The notes under the pieces are model-generated. The model did not search any database and was not told where the DNA came from. It was given only the letters and a program-made list of their open reading frames with translations. The translations under genes were made by a program, and so were the position numbers. Shown piece by piece: positions 34,967 to 43,166 of a DNA stretch of 55,033 bases; position 1 is the first letter of the stretch; each line of letters begins with the position of its first letter. This DNA is from Sulfurimonas sp. (GTDB lineage Bacteria > Campylobacterota > Campylobacteria > Campylobacterales > Sulfurimonadaceae). Location: the NCBI GenBank assembly GCA_013791885.1, contig VMSZ01000018.1, positions 1-55,033 on the forward strand, given 5' to 3'.

Positions 34967-36250
34967 TTATCTTTGCGGTCTGCCTGCGTTTGGCTTCTGA
35001 GAGGTTCTTGGTCTGTTAGAAGGTCTGCCACCACCGCCGGCACCTTTTGGTTTCGCAGCTCCGCCACGATTTCCACCGCGGTTACCGCCCATACTTACAG
35101 GTACGGCTTTGATGCTCGGGTCTGGTTTAAAACCTTTAAGTGCGATTTTTTGTATATCTTTTTTTATCAGTTTTTCTATATTTGCCAAAAATTCATGCTC
35201 ATCCACACACACCAAAGAGATAGCCTCGCCTTCATTTCCTGCACGACCTGTTCTACCGATACGGTGAACATAATCTTCGCTGACATTTGGAAGTTCAAAG
35301 TTTACAACATGAGGGAGCTGGTCAATGTCAATTCCGCGAGCCGCGATGTCTGTTGCAACTAAAACGCGGACTTCCCCTTTTTTAAAGTCATCAAGTGCTT
35401 TTGTTCTTGCGTTTTGGCTTTTGTTTCCGTGAATGGCTGCTGAAGTGATGCCGTCTTTTTCAAGCTGAGCACTCAGACGATTTGCTCCATGTTTTGTTCT
35501 TGTAAAAACTAAAACCTGTTGCCACTTGCCTTCATTTATAAGATGTGTTAACAATTCACGTTTTCTTTCACAATCAACAAGATAAATTGTCTGCTTTACA
35601 ATCTCGCTCGAAATATTTGCACGGGCAACTTCTATGAGTGTCGGTGCGTTTAGAAGTCTGTCAGAGAGTTTTTTAATCTCATCTGAGTAAGTCGCAGAAA
35701 ATAGAAGATTTTGTCTTTGTTTTGGAAGAATTGCCAAAATCTTTTTAATGTCATTTATAAAGCCCATATCGAGCATTCTGTCCGCTTCATCAAGAATGAG
35801 AAAACTCACATGAGAGAGGTCTATCGTTTTTTGAGATAAGTGGTCTAAAAGTCTACCCGGAGTAGCAATAACAATATCTACACCGTTTTTAAGTTTTGTA
35901 ATTTGAGGGTTAATTTTCACCCCTCCAAAAATAACGGTTGATTTAAATGGAAGATGCTTGCCGTAGAGCTCAACACTCTCGCCAACCTGTGCTGCAAGCT
36001 CGCGTGTAGGCGTAAGTATTAGTGCCTTTACATGATGCCCTTTTGTAGGTTTTGCTCTATGAAGCAATTCAAGCATTGGAAGTGTAAAACCGGCGGTTTT
36101 ACCTGTTCCTGTCTGTGCGCCCGCTAAAACATCTTTTTTTTCTAAAATAACAGGAATAGCCTGTTTCTGAATGGGCGTTGGTTTATCATAACCCTGTTCT
36201 TTAATTGCTTTTAACAGCTCTTTGGATAATCCTAAAGTTTCAAATGACAT
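34967..36250 (-). CDS. rhlE: DEAD-box RNA helicase, RhlE-like
   Basis: A 427-aa ATP-dependent RNA helicase. Q-motif [14 protein letters not shown], motif [11 protein letters not shown], Ia [40 protein letters not shown] and [10 protein letters not shown] are all intact. The C-terminal about 55 residues are a Gly/Arg/Pro-rich tail ([21 protein letters not shown]) for RNA contact. The start is set at ATG 36250 (MSFETLGLS), with GGAAA just upstream; the longer frame from 36286 adds 12 unlikely residues. It is divergent from the RecA2-like repeat protein across about 100 bp. Confidence 0.93.
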   Translation of the reverse strand: MSFETLGLSKELLKAIKEQGYDKPTPIQKQAIPVILEKKDVLAGAQTGTGKTAGFTLPMLELLHRAKPTKGHHVKALILTPTRELAAQVGESVELYGKHLPFKSTVIFGGVKINPQITKLKNGVDIVIATPGRLLDHLSQKTIDLSHVSFLILDEADRMLDMGFINDIKKILAILPKQRQNLLFSATYSDEIKKLSDRLLNAPTLIEVARANISSEIVKQTIYLVDCERKRELLTHLINEGKWQQVLVFTRTKHGANRLSAQLEKDGITSAAIHGNKSQNARTKALDDFKKGEVRVLVATDIAARGIDIDQLPHVVNFELPNVSEDYVHRIGRTGRAGNEGEAISLVCVDEHEFLANIEKLIKKDIQKIALKGFKPDPSIKAVPVSMGGNRGGNRGGAAKPKGAGGGGRPSNRPRTSQKPNAGRPQR

Positions 36251-36305
36251 AAATTTCCTAATCTTAATATTTCTCCATAATAGCATAATTTATGCCTATA
36301 TGAGA

Positions 36306-36311
36306 TATAAT
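36306..36311 (+). promoter_or_regulatory. -10 element of the RecA2-like repeat protein gene
   Basis: TATAAT in the divergent gap between the helicase and the repeat protein, about 38 bp before ATG 36350. AGGA stands 6-9 bases before the ATG as ribosome-binding site. Confidence 0.5.
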
Positions 36312-36349
36312 TTCAACATATTTTAAATCCCTCCATCTTAGGACTCCTC

Positions 36350-37432
36350 ATGCCAGCAAAAGCCATCACTCTAAAATCAAACAATCACCGTATTTACCAA
36401 TGTTTTGAGAACAAAAAAAAGCAACTTTTAAGTGAGCTTATAGAGCAAAACAAAAATCTTGATATTCTCGTTGCAACGTCTAAAAACGCAAAGGGGCTTA
36501 AAGAGATTCATCCGGATGTTAAGATTTTGAGCGATGAAGAGCTTGCAGAACTCCCGGAGCTAAAATGCGAATATCTCATTAACTACGATTTAGCACAAAC
36601 GCCGCAAGATTACCTCAGCAGAGTTGCCAGAGCTTCGCAGCAATCTGTTGCCATTGTAGACATTGCAGAGCAAAAATTTCTTTATCCGATTGAGACAACT
36701 CTTGGCCGCGTCATCAAGCAAGAAGCTTTACCTGGTTATGGATATGTGACAAAAAAAGACATCATAAACGCAAAGAAAAAAGAAGAACTGCGCGAGATGA
36801 GAAAAAAAGAGGCTGAGAAAAAAGAAGAAAAAGGCGGTCGTGATTTCAAGCCTAAGAAAAGCGATAAAGAAAAACGCGAGTTCAGAGCTAAAAAAGAAGA
36901 TGGCGAGAAACGTGAATACAAACCAAGAAATGCTGAGGGCGAAAAACGCGAGTTCAGACCTAAGACAAATGACAGTGAGAAACGCGAATATAAACCAAAA
37001 AGTTTTGATGACAAAAAGCGTGACTTTAAGCCAAAAAGAGAAGATGGCGAAAAGCGTGAATATAAACCAAAAAGTGCAGACGACAAAAAACACGAATTCA
37101 AACCAAAAAGTGCAGACGGTGAAAAACGTGAGTATAAACCAAGAGCAATAGAAGGCGAAAAGCGTGACTTTAAACCTAAAACGAACGATGGTGAGAAGCG
37201 TGAATATAAGCCAAGAAACGCAGAGGGTGACAAAAAAAATGATGCTTGGGCAAAGAAGAAAAAAGCTTCCAGTAAATTTCTAGGTTATGATGAAACAGGC
37301 AAAGCAAAATTCACAGGAAAAAGCGGCGAGAGAAACCACCGTTATGACGGCTCCAAAAAAGAGGTTTTTGATGCTCCTAAAAAACCGCCAAGAGCTATTA
37401 ACATAAAAGCGCGTAAACCCGAAGAAAAATAA
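36350..37432 (+). CDS. Degenerate helicase RecA2 domain fused to basic 12-residue repeats
   Basis: A 360-aa protein without a recognised name. Residues about 10-135 align in order with domain 2 of the divergent DEAD-box helicase: IYQCFENKKKQLLSELIEQ against [19 protein letters not shown], and LINYDLAQTPQDYLSRVARAS against [21 protein letters not shown]. Motif V is missing, and motif [10 protein letters not shown] is replaced by SRVARASQ, so no ATPase activity is expected. Residues about 163-297 are eleven repeats of the type GEKREYKPK-x3. The tail has KFLGYDETGKAKFTG. It probably binds RNA and may assist the neighbouring helicase, which is inference. Confidence 0.8.
   Translation: MPAKAITLKSNNHRIYQCFENKKKQLLSELIEQNKNLDILVATSKNAKGLKEIHPDVKILSDEELAELPELKCEYLINYDLAQTPQDYLSRVARASQQSVAIVDIAEQKFLYPIETTLGRVIKQEALPGYGYVTKKDIINAKKKEELREMRKKEAEKKEEKGGRDFKPKKSDKEKREFRAKKEDGEKREYKPRNAEGEKREFRPKTNDSEKREYKPKSFDDKKRDFKPKREDGEKREYKPKSADDKKHEFKPKSADGEKREYKPRAIEGEKRDFKPKTNDGEKREYKPRNAEGDKKNDAWAKKKKASSKFLGYDETGKAKFTGKSGERNHRYDGSKKEVFDAPKKPPRAINIKARKPEEK
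36838..37236 (+). repeat. In-frame tandem repeat of 36 bp (12 residues), about 11 units
   Basis: The units encode (G/D)(E/K)KR(E/D)(Y/F)KP(K/R) plus three variable residues such as NAE, TND, SAD. DNA-level identity is high between some units (for example those reading GEKREYKPRNAE), which suggests expansion by slippage or recombination; the unit number may vary between strains. Confidence 0.88.
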
Positions 37433-37462
37433 TTTTTTAACGCTTTGCTAACAGTTCTGTAT

Positions 37463-37468
37463 TATAAT
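37463..37468 (+). promoter_or_regulatory. -10 element directly before the response-regulator start (leaderless mRNA likely)
   Basis: TATAAT ends five bases before ATG 37474, the same geometry as at the antiporter gene (19951-19956). No Shine-Dalgarno sequence fits. Confidence 0.45.
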
Positions 37469-37473
37469 TGAGT

Positions 37474-38106
37474 ATGAAAAAAAATATACTCCTTTTAGAA
37501 GATGATGTTCTGTTGGCACAAACACTTCAAGAACTCCTTGAGATGGAGGGTTATGCTGTGACTCTCGCTCTTCGAGGTGATGAAGCGATTGATTTGAGTT
37601 ATGACAATAAATATGATTTATATATTTTTGACATCAATGTCCCTGACATTACGGGTTTAGATTTACTTAAATCGCTCAGAGAAGCGGATGATAAAACTCC
37701 GACGATTTTTATAAGCGCTCTTGTAGATATGCAGTCTATTTCAAAAGCCTTTGAAGTCGGTGCAGAAGATTACATCAAAAAACCTTTCTTTCCTGAAGAA
37801 CTTCTCATTCGTGTCAATGCAAAACTAGCACTCAAAACATCAAAAATACTCTATAAAGATTTAGAATACGACCCGAAAACAAAAACGCTCAAAAAAGATT
37901 CCCACATTCTCTCTTTGGGTGAAGTTCAAGAAAAACTACTAAACGTTTTTTTAACAAACAGGGGTCAAGTCATCGACAAAGAGATACTTTTGGATTGCCT
38001 TGAAAAACCATCTCCTACAGCGCTGAGAGTTGCTATTACAAAACTCAAACAAACGACAGGGATAGATATTAAAAATCTCAGAGGCATAGGCTATACCATT
38101 GAATAA
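37474..38106 (+). CDS. OmpR-family response regulator
   Basis: A 210-aa regulator. Receiver: E9/D10/D11, phospho-acceptor D53 (IFDINVPD), Lys in YIKKPFF. The winged-helix domain at about 118-210 ends LRGIGYTIE. Start ATG 37474 is preferred over TTG 37468, because the TTG overlaps the -10 TATAAT. The stop overlaps the start of the kinase gene by 8 bp, so the two form a two-component pair. The following small Met/Gln-rich protein and barrel protein may be targets. Confidence 0.9.
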   Translation: MKKNILLLEDDVLLAQTLQELLEMEGYAVTLALRGDEAIDLSYDNKYDLYIFDINVPDITGLDLLKSLREADDKTPTIFISALVDMQSISKAFEVGAEDYIKKPFFPEELLIRVNAKLALKTSKILYKDLEYDPKTKTLKKDSHILSLGEVQEKLLNVFLTNRGQVIDKEILLDCLEKPSPTALRVAITKLKQTTGIDIKNLRGIGYTIE

Positions 38107-39148
38107 AGTAGAAATAGAATCTTTTTTAAAAAGTTTTTTACTCTTTTTTTTATCTCTTGGCTCATTGCTTATAGCACTCTTTATTATTGACCATGAGAAA
38201 GAGACCCATTTGCTTGATGAAAAGCTGTTAACGCAGATGAGAGTCTGCAGTTTTGATTTAAAATGTACAAAATTTGATATAAATTTTATAGAGAAAGATT
38301 CACAAGAACTTTATAAGCTCTACAAAGATGTAACAGGGCTAAAAAGTTATTACTCAATTCCGAAATCTGAAATATACATTATGCAGCTTTCACTCGATGC
38401 CAAAAAATATAAAGCTGAACTGGAGAAAATACAAAACAAAGCAATAATGCATTTTTTTGTTATCTTAGGCATACTCTTTTTCCTCTCTATTCTCTTTTCA
38501 ATTTACGCTCTTCATCCTCTTCGCAATGCACTAATACTGACCCATGAGTTTATTAAAGACATTCTTCATGACATCAACACTCCATTGTCTTCGCTGCGTT
38601 TAAACAGTTCCATGCTGAAAAAAGAGTTTGGCGAGAACACAAAAATAGCGAGAATAGAACAAAGCGTCCAAAACATAATCGATCTGCAACAACATCTTCG
38701 CGCTTATCTGCAAAACCACTCCATGCAAAAAGAGGAGTTGGAACTGGATTTACTTATCAAAGAACGCATCGCTCTAATTAAAAACAGTTATCCTGACATC
38801 AAATTTACCTTAGACATAAGCAATATAAGAATTCTTACCTCTAAGGATACTTTCAATAGAATTATTGATAATATTCTGGTAAACGCAGCCAAATACAACA
38901 AAAGAAATGGAGTCGTTCATATATTTTACAGTGATGAGGATCTTCATATAGAAGATAGTGGCAAGGGCATAAAAAACCCTAAAAAAGTCTTTGAAAGATT
39001 TTACAAAGAGCAAGAAAGAGGTATTGGTATCGGTTTACATATAGTAAAAAAATTATGCGATGAGTCAGGCATAAAAATAAGCTTAGAAAGTGAACTCAAT
39101 AAAGGCACTACCTTTACACTCAATCTCTCTGAGCTAATAGTTCACTAA
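38099..39148 (+). CDS. Sensor histidine kinase, partner of the OmpR-type regulator
   Basis: A 349-aa membrane kinase. TM1 is at about 11-28, a short periplasmic domain of about 85 residues follows, and TM2 is at about 116-138. The phospho-acceptor box is FIKDILHDINTPLSSLRLN, the N-box IIDNILVNAAKYN, and the ATP lid is short: DSGKGIKNPKKVFERFYKEQ and GIGIGLHIVKKLC. No HAMP domain is evident. It starts at TTG 38099 inside the end of the regulator gene. The signal is unknown. Confidence 0.9.
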   Translation: MNKVEIESFLKSFLLFFLSLGSLLIALFIIDHEKETHLLDEKLLTQMRVCSFDLKCTKFDINFIEKDSQELYKLYKDVTGLKSYYSIPKSEIYIMQLSLDAKKYKAELEKIQNKAIMHFFVILGILFFLSILFSIYALHPLRNALILTHEFIKDILHDINTPLSSLRLNSSMLKKEFGENTKIARIEQSVQNIIDLQQHLRAYLQNHSMQKEELELDLLIKERIALIKNSYPDIKFTLDISNIRILTSKDTFNRIIDNILVNAAKYNKRNGVVHIFYSDEDLHIEDSGKGIKNPKKVFERFYKEQERGIGIGLHIVKKLCDESGIKISLESELNKGTTFTLNLSELIVH

Positions 39149-39196
39149 CATTTTTATGCCAAGATTGCGGCATCAAAACACAATAAAGGATTTAAA

Positions 39197-39580
39197 ATGA
39201 AAACATTCAAGGTAATGGGTACGATGATGCTTTTGGGAGCTTTAACTTTAACTGTTGCAGACGATGCTATCGACGCTCAGATTAGTGAAATAAACGCTGC
39301 TTCTTCAGAGAAAAAAGTGCAGTTGATGAATCAGTTTAAGCTGAAATTATCTACACTTACAGCGCAAGAGAGAGCTGAGGCTATATCAAAACTGCAAGTT
39401 CAGACACGCACTCAAGTAAGAGAGAAAAACCGTGTTAACCAGACTGAACAAACGGAGAATATGAAAAGATCTGAGCAGATGCAACAACACCAAATGATGA
39501 ACCAGTCTATGCAACAAAACATAGGAGCGGCTTCTGGTGGAAGTGCAAACACTCCGAATATGCCTATGGGCAAACACTAA
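39197..39580 (+). CDS. Small exported Met/Gln-rich protein of unknown function
   Basis: A 127-aa protein with a signal-like N-terminus (about 1-21, LTLTVADDA), a helical middle (KLSTLTAQERAEAISKLQVQ) and a C-terminal stretch dense in Met, Gln and His (MQQHQMMNQSMQQN, ending MPMGKH). The layout recalls periplasmic CpxP/Spy-like or copper-binding proteins, but no family can be named. It lies 48 bp after the kinase gene with a clear AAAGGA site. Metal binding is only a suggestion from composition. Confidence 0.7.
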   Translation: MKTFKVMGTMMLLGALTLTVADDAIDAQISEINAASSEKKVQLMNQFKLKLSTLTAQERAEAISKLQVQTRTQVREKNRVNQTEQTENMKRSEQMQQHQMMNQSMQQNIGAASGGSANTPNMPMGKH

Positions 39581-39584
39581 ATTC

Positions 39585-39608
39585 TAGTATCGCATTTTTG
39601 CGGTACTA
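39585..39608 (+). terminator. Short imperfect stem-loop between small exported protein and barrel gene
   Basis: TAGTA-CGC pairs with GCG-TACTA around an ATTTTT loop, with one mismatch. It may be an attenuating or processing hairpin; there is no T-tail. Confidence 0.35.
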
Positions 39609-39623
39609 AACAGGGGGATATCC

Positions 39624-40442
39624 ATGAAAAAAATAATTCTTTCTCTTTTAACTGTCGCATCTGCGACTCTTTTTGCAATTGACAGCGATTTAGACGGTGT
39701 TGATGACAGCAGAGATTTATGTCCAAACACTTCCATGAGCGAATTAGTGAGTCCAACCGGATGCACCATACAAACGCTTGGAACACAGCACCATTTTGAC
39801 ATTATTTACGGTCTTAATTTTTACCAGACAAATTACACAACGCTTGAAGAAGCAGATACCATCTCGCAAACTATTCAACTTGATTACTATTACAACAAAT
39901 TTTCACTTCAACTCAACACTTCTTACTATAATTCAGACAGTAAAACCTACGATAATAGCGGAATGAATGACACTTTTGTCGGTGCATACTATATGCTTGA
40001 CTCACTTAAAAACACAAGTATACGTCTTGGCGCGGGTCTTATCTTTCCAACATATGACACAGAGTTCAATAACAACAATACAGACTATGTTGCTTCCGTG
40101 AACATCAGCCATACTATCAAAGATATCAATCTTTTTGGCGGCTACAGCTATACCATTGTTAACGACGATAACGTTAAATCCGGTACTTCATCCATTAGAT
40201 ACCAAAACGTTAATGCTATCAGCCTGGGCGCAGGTATTTATTTGAACGATAAGCTTTATACCAGTCTTGCGTACAGCTCAAATGACAGTATGTATAAAAA
40301 CGTCGAAGATATAGAAACAGCGTCATTCTATGCGTTTTACACCATAGACTCAAACTGGTTTACTACTTTTAATTATGCTTACGGATTAAGTAACAGCGCG
40401 AGCGATAATGCTCTTTCATTGCGGGTGGGTTATTATTTCTAA
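39624..40442 (+). CDS. Predicted outer-membrane beta-barrel with N-terminal calcium-binding-type repeat
   Basis: A 272-aa protein with a signal peptide (about 1-18). Just after it comes DSDLDGVDDSRDLCPNT, a thrombospondin type 3-like Ca2+-binding segment, with C at two sites. The rest is regular beta-strands (SISLG, TSLAYSS-type) ending LSLRVGYYF with terminal Phe, as for outer-membrane barrels. It lies 43 bp after the Met/Gln-rich gene on the same strand, in a possible four-gene unit with the two-component pair. Its function is unknown. Confidence 0.75.
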   Translation: MKKIILSLLTVASATLFAIDSDLDGVDDSRDLCPNTSMSELVSPTGCTIQTLGTQHHFDIIYGLNFYQTNYTTLEEADTISQTIQLDYYYNKFSLQLNTSYYNSDSKTYDNSGMNDTFVGAYYMLDSLKNTSIRLGAGLIFPTYDTEFNNNNTDYVASVNISHTIKDINLFGGYSYTIVNDDNVKSGTSSIRYQNVNAISLGAGIYLNDKLYTSLAYSSNDSMYKNVEDIETASFYAFYTIDSNWFTTFNYAYGLSNSASDNALSLRVGYYF

Positions 40443-40466
40443 ATCGTAAATATTACGATTTAGAAA
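40436..40466. terminator. Bidirectional terminator overlapping two stop codons
   Basis: A perfect 14-bp stem TTTCTAAATCGTAA / TTACGATTTAGAAA with a 3-base loop. The stem contains the stop of the barrel gene (40440-40442) and that of the PBP1A gene (40460-40462), so both convergent transcripts end in one hairpin. Confidence 0.75.
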
Positions 40467-42475
40467 AGCAGTTCTTCTTGAGGGTGAGAGACAGTCTCTT
40501 GTCTTGGAGGTTTAGAGATATCTGAAAAATACTCTTTTCTTCCTCCAATTTCTACTTCTATAATTCCTTCAGGCTGTTCAAACTTTCTCGGTATTTGCGG
40601 GTAAAGAACAAGCAGTTTTTCATAGTATTTGGCAAATGCAGGTCCGGCTATTCTTCCTCCCGTCTCTTTTCTATGCATAGGAGAGTTATCATCATTTCCA
40701 AACCAAACAACAGTTTCTATACTTGGAGAGAAGCCGACAAACCAGCCATCGACATTATTATTCGTCGTCCCTGTTTTACCGGCTATTTCAATGCCGTTTA
40801 CTCTTGCATTCCTTCCTGTCCCGCGCTCAACAACATCTTGTAAAATAGTTGTTAAAATGTATGCCTGAGTCGGCTTTGTCACCTCTGTCGTTGTCTGCGT
40901 TTTTTCATAAAGAGTATTGGAATTTTTTTCTATTGTGCTTATAAGGTTCGTCTCTACTTGTACACCTGCGTTTGAGAAAGATGTGTAGTATTTTGCAAGT
41001 TCTAAAGGTGACATTGAAAGAGTTCCTAAAGATATCGAAAGGTCATTTGGCATATCTTTAATATTGAACTTTTTAAATTCCTGTATAAGCTGACTCAAGC
41101 CTATCTCATTCACAAGATTAATAGTTGCCAGGTTATTTGAATGTGTAAGGGCTTCTCTTAAACTAATAAGACCGTTATAGCCGCCAGAGTAGTTCTTAGG
41201 TTGCCACTTTTTTTCTTCTCCGTTTTGTTTATACGTATAGGTCTGAGCAATATCAACAAGTTCAGAAGCTCCTGAGTACCCAAGATTGAGGGCTACCTGG
41301 TAGATAAAAGGTTTAAAGGAGGAGCCCGGTTGGCGTTTTCCCTGAGTTGCACGGTTAAACTGGCTTTTTTCATAGTCAACACTTCCTATAAGTGCCAAAA
41401 CATCTCCTGTTTGTGAGTCTATGCTTACCATCGCCCCATTTAAACGTGTCCCATTTGTATCGTCTGTTCCACCGACATCTTCCTCATCGTTTGCAGGTTT
41501 GTAAGAACCATAACGAATTCCCTGTTTTGCATATTCTTGGAGTCTTTTGATAGAAGCATCATAAGCATATTTAAGAGACTCGCGGGCAGCTTCTTGAAGT
41601 CTTAAGTCAATAGTTGTATGAACCTCATAACCGCCTGTTTTAAAATCTTCTATTCCCATGTCACGCATAATTCTTGCAACTTCATCAACAACAAAAGGAG
41701 CCTTGTTCTGCGTCAGCGTATCATCATAAACTATAGGATTTTCATTTAAAGAGTTATTGTATGTATTCTCGTCTATCCATCCAAGTGCATACATGCGGGA
41801 GATAACCCTGTTGGCTCTTCCCATAGAAATATCGTAATTTTTAGTTGGAGCATAAGTGCTTGGCGCCTTTGGAAGCCCCACTAAAATCGCCATTTCTTTG
41901 AGTGTTAAGTTATTGAGTTCTTTATGGAAATAACCATCCGCCGCTGTTTTAATCCCATAATAGCCATGCCCAAAATATATCTCATTGAGATATCTCTCAA
42001 GAATCTCTTCTTTTGAAAGAGCAAGCTCAAGCCTCATAGAGTAGATAAGCTCTTTTATTTTTCTTGAAATCTTTTTTTCACGGGTTAAGAGTTTGTTTTT
42101 AACCAGCTGTTGGGTTATTGTACTCGCACCTTCAACCATTTTTCCGGCTTTGATATCTTTAATAATCGCACGAAAAATTGCATCCAAATTCACTCCGGGA
42201 TGCTCAAAAAATGTTGTATCTTCTATGGCTAAAAGTGCTTCCACGGCTCTTGGCGGTATTTCATTAAAAGAAGCATAATATCTATGCTTCTCATCAAAAA
42301 TATTGGCAATTTTTTCGCCATTTCTATCATACACCCTGCTTGACATCGCCGGTTTATACTCAACAAGCTCCGATATGTCAAACTCATAATTTACAAGATA
42401 ATACATAATTGCTGCAAATGGTGCTATAAATCCAAGGATTAAAAGTGTAAAAAATGTTTTTGTGACTATCTTCAT
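40460..42475 (-). CDS. mrcA: Penicillin-binding protein 1A (bifunctional peptidoglycan synthase)
   Basis: A 671-aa protein with an N-terminal anchor (about 7-28). The glycosyltransferase (GT51) domain has AIEDTTFFEHPGVNLDAI, ASTITQQLVKN and RKIKELIYSMRLE. The transpeptidase has SxxK in QPGSSFKPF, SxN in THSNNLA and KTG in IAGKTGTTNN. It polymerises and crosslinks peptidoglycan in the periplasm. Its ATG overlaps the end of the upstream ABC ATPase gene by 4 bp. The size is normal for class A PBPs of Campylobacterota. Confidence 0.96.
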   Translation of the reverse strand: MKIVTKTFFTLLILGFIAPFAAIMYYLVNYEFDISELVEYKPAMSSRVYDRNGEKIANIFDEKHRYYASFNEIPPRAVEALLAIEDTTFFEHPGVNLDAIFRAIIKDIKAGKMVEGASTITQQLVKNKLLTREKKISRKIKELIYSMRLELALSKEEILERYLNEIYFGHGYYGIKTAADGYFHKELNNLTLKEMAILVGLPKAPSTYAPTKNYDISMGRANRVISRMYALGWIDENTYNNSLNENPIVYDDTLTQNKAPFVVDEVARIMRDMGIEDFKTGGYEVHTTIDLRLQEAARESLKYAYDASIKRLQEYAKQGIRYGSYKPANDEEDVGGTDDTNGTRLNGAMVSIDSQTGDVLALIGSVDYEKSQFNRATQGKRQPGSSFKPFIYQVALNLGYSGASELVDIAQTYTYKQNGEEKKWQPKNYSGGYNGLISLREALTHSNNLATINLVNEIGLSQLIQEFKKFNIKDMPNDLSISLGTLSMSPLELAKYYTSFSNAGVQVETNLISTIEKNSNTLYEKTQTTTEVTKPTQAYILTTILQDVVERGTGRNARVNGIEIAGKTGTTNNNVDGWFVGFSPSIETVVWFGNDDNSPMHRKETGGRIAGPAFAKYYEKLLVLYPQIPRKFEQPEGIIEVEIGGRKEYFSDISKPPRQETVSHPQEELLF

Positions 42476-43161
42476 TGTCTAAATTTCCTATTGGCAAAAT
42501 TTGCCTCTATTAATGTTTTTGTATATTCTTGCAACGGCGAGACGAGTGTATCTTTTAAAATACCTTGCTCGACTATCCGTCCATCTTTTATAACACAGAT
42601 ATCTTCACAAAGAAGCGCCGCCGAGTTCATATCATGCGTTACAAATAAAATCTTAAATCCAAACTCTTTTTGAAGTTCTTGTAACAGTTCTAAAATCAAA
42701 ATCCTGTTTTGCGGGTCAAGTGCCGTTGTCGGTTCATCCAGCAGAAGAAGCTTCGGCTTTGACTCAAGCGCCATTGCCAAAACAACCCGCTGAAGCTGTC
42801 CGCCTGAGAGTTCTGGAGCAAATCTCTCCAAAAGTTCTGCGTCAAGTCCTACTTGAGAAAAAAGTTTTTTTACTTCATTCGTCTCTACAAAAAATTGTTT
42901 TTTTATTTTTGTCATGGGTGAAAGTGCCGTGAAAGGGTTTTGCGGCACTAATGCAACACTTTTTCCAGCCACTAACTCAAAATCAGCCTTAAACTCAAAA
43001 TCACATTCCATACTGCTCGGAAGCATAGACAAAAGAGCTTTAAGCGTTAAACTTTTCCCGCTGCCGCTCTGTCCAACAAGGGCCAAAGAGGAGTTTATAC
43101 TAAAACTTATGTCAACTAAAGTTTCTTCTTCAAGCTTTATATGGAGTTTTGAGACATTCAT
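42472..43161 (-). CDS. Orphan ABC transporter ATPase, oligopeptide/nickel-importer type
   Basis: A 229-aa ATPase: Walker A LVGQSGSGKSLTLKALLSML, Q-loop LVPQNPFTALSPMTKI, signature LSGGQLQRVVLAMAL, Walker B LLLLDEPTTALDP, H-loop LFVTHDM. QNPFTALSPM and LSGGQLQR are typical of the Opp/Dpp/Nik D-type subunits. It is slightly short for that group, and no permease or binding protein lies nearby. It is tightly packed between bioF and the PBP1A gene, so it may be a stand-alone remnant or serve a system elsewhere. Confidence 0.88.
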   Translation of the reverse strand: MNVSKLHIKLEEETLVDISFSINSSLALVGQSGSGKSLTLKALLSMLPSSMECDFEFKADFELVAGKSVALVPQNPFTALSPMTKIKKQFFVETNEVKKLFSQVGLDAELLERFAPELSGGQLQRVVLAMALESKPKLLLLDEPTTALDPQNRILILELLQELQKEFGFKILFVTHDMNSAALLCEDICVIKDGRIVEQGILKDTLVSPLQEYTKTLIEANFANRKFRQ

Positions 43162-43166
43162 GAAGC

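Noticed and set aside
36728-37233. Long open frames on the minus strand and in other frames across the repeat region
   Set aside because: They are shadows of the 36-bp repeat array; low-complexity translations (for example FSPSALFGL repeats), no start signals, and the plus-strand frame explains the repeats.
39585-39608. Small RNA or riboswitch between 39197 and 39624 genes
   Set aside because: Only one short imperfect hairpin in a 43-bp gap; too little for a structured RNA claim.
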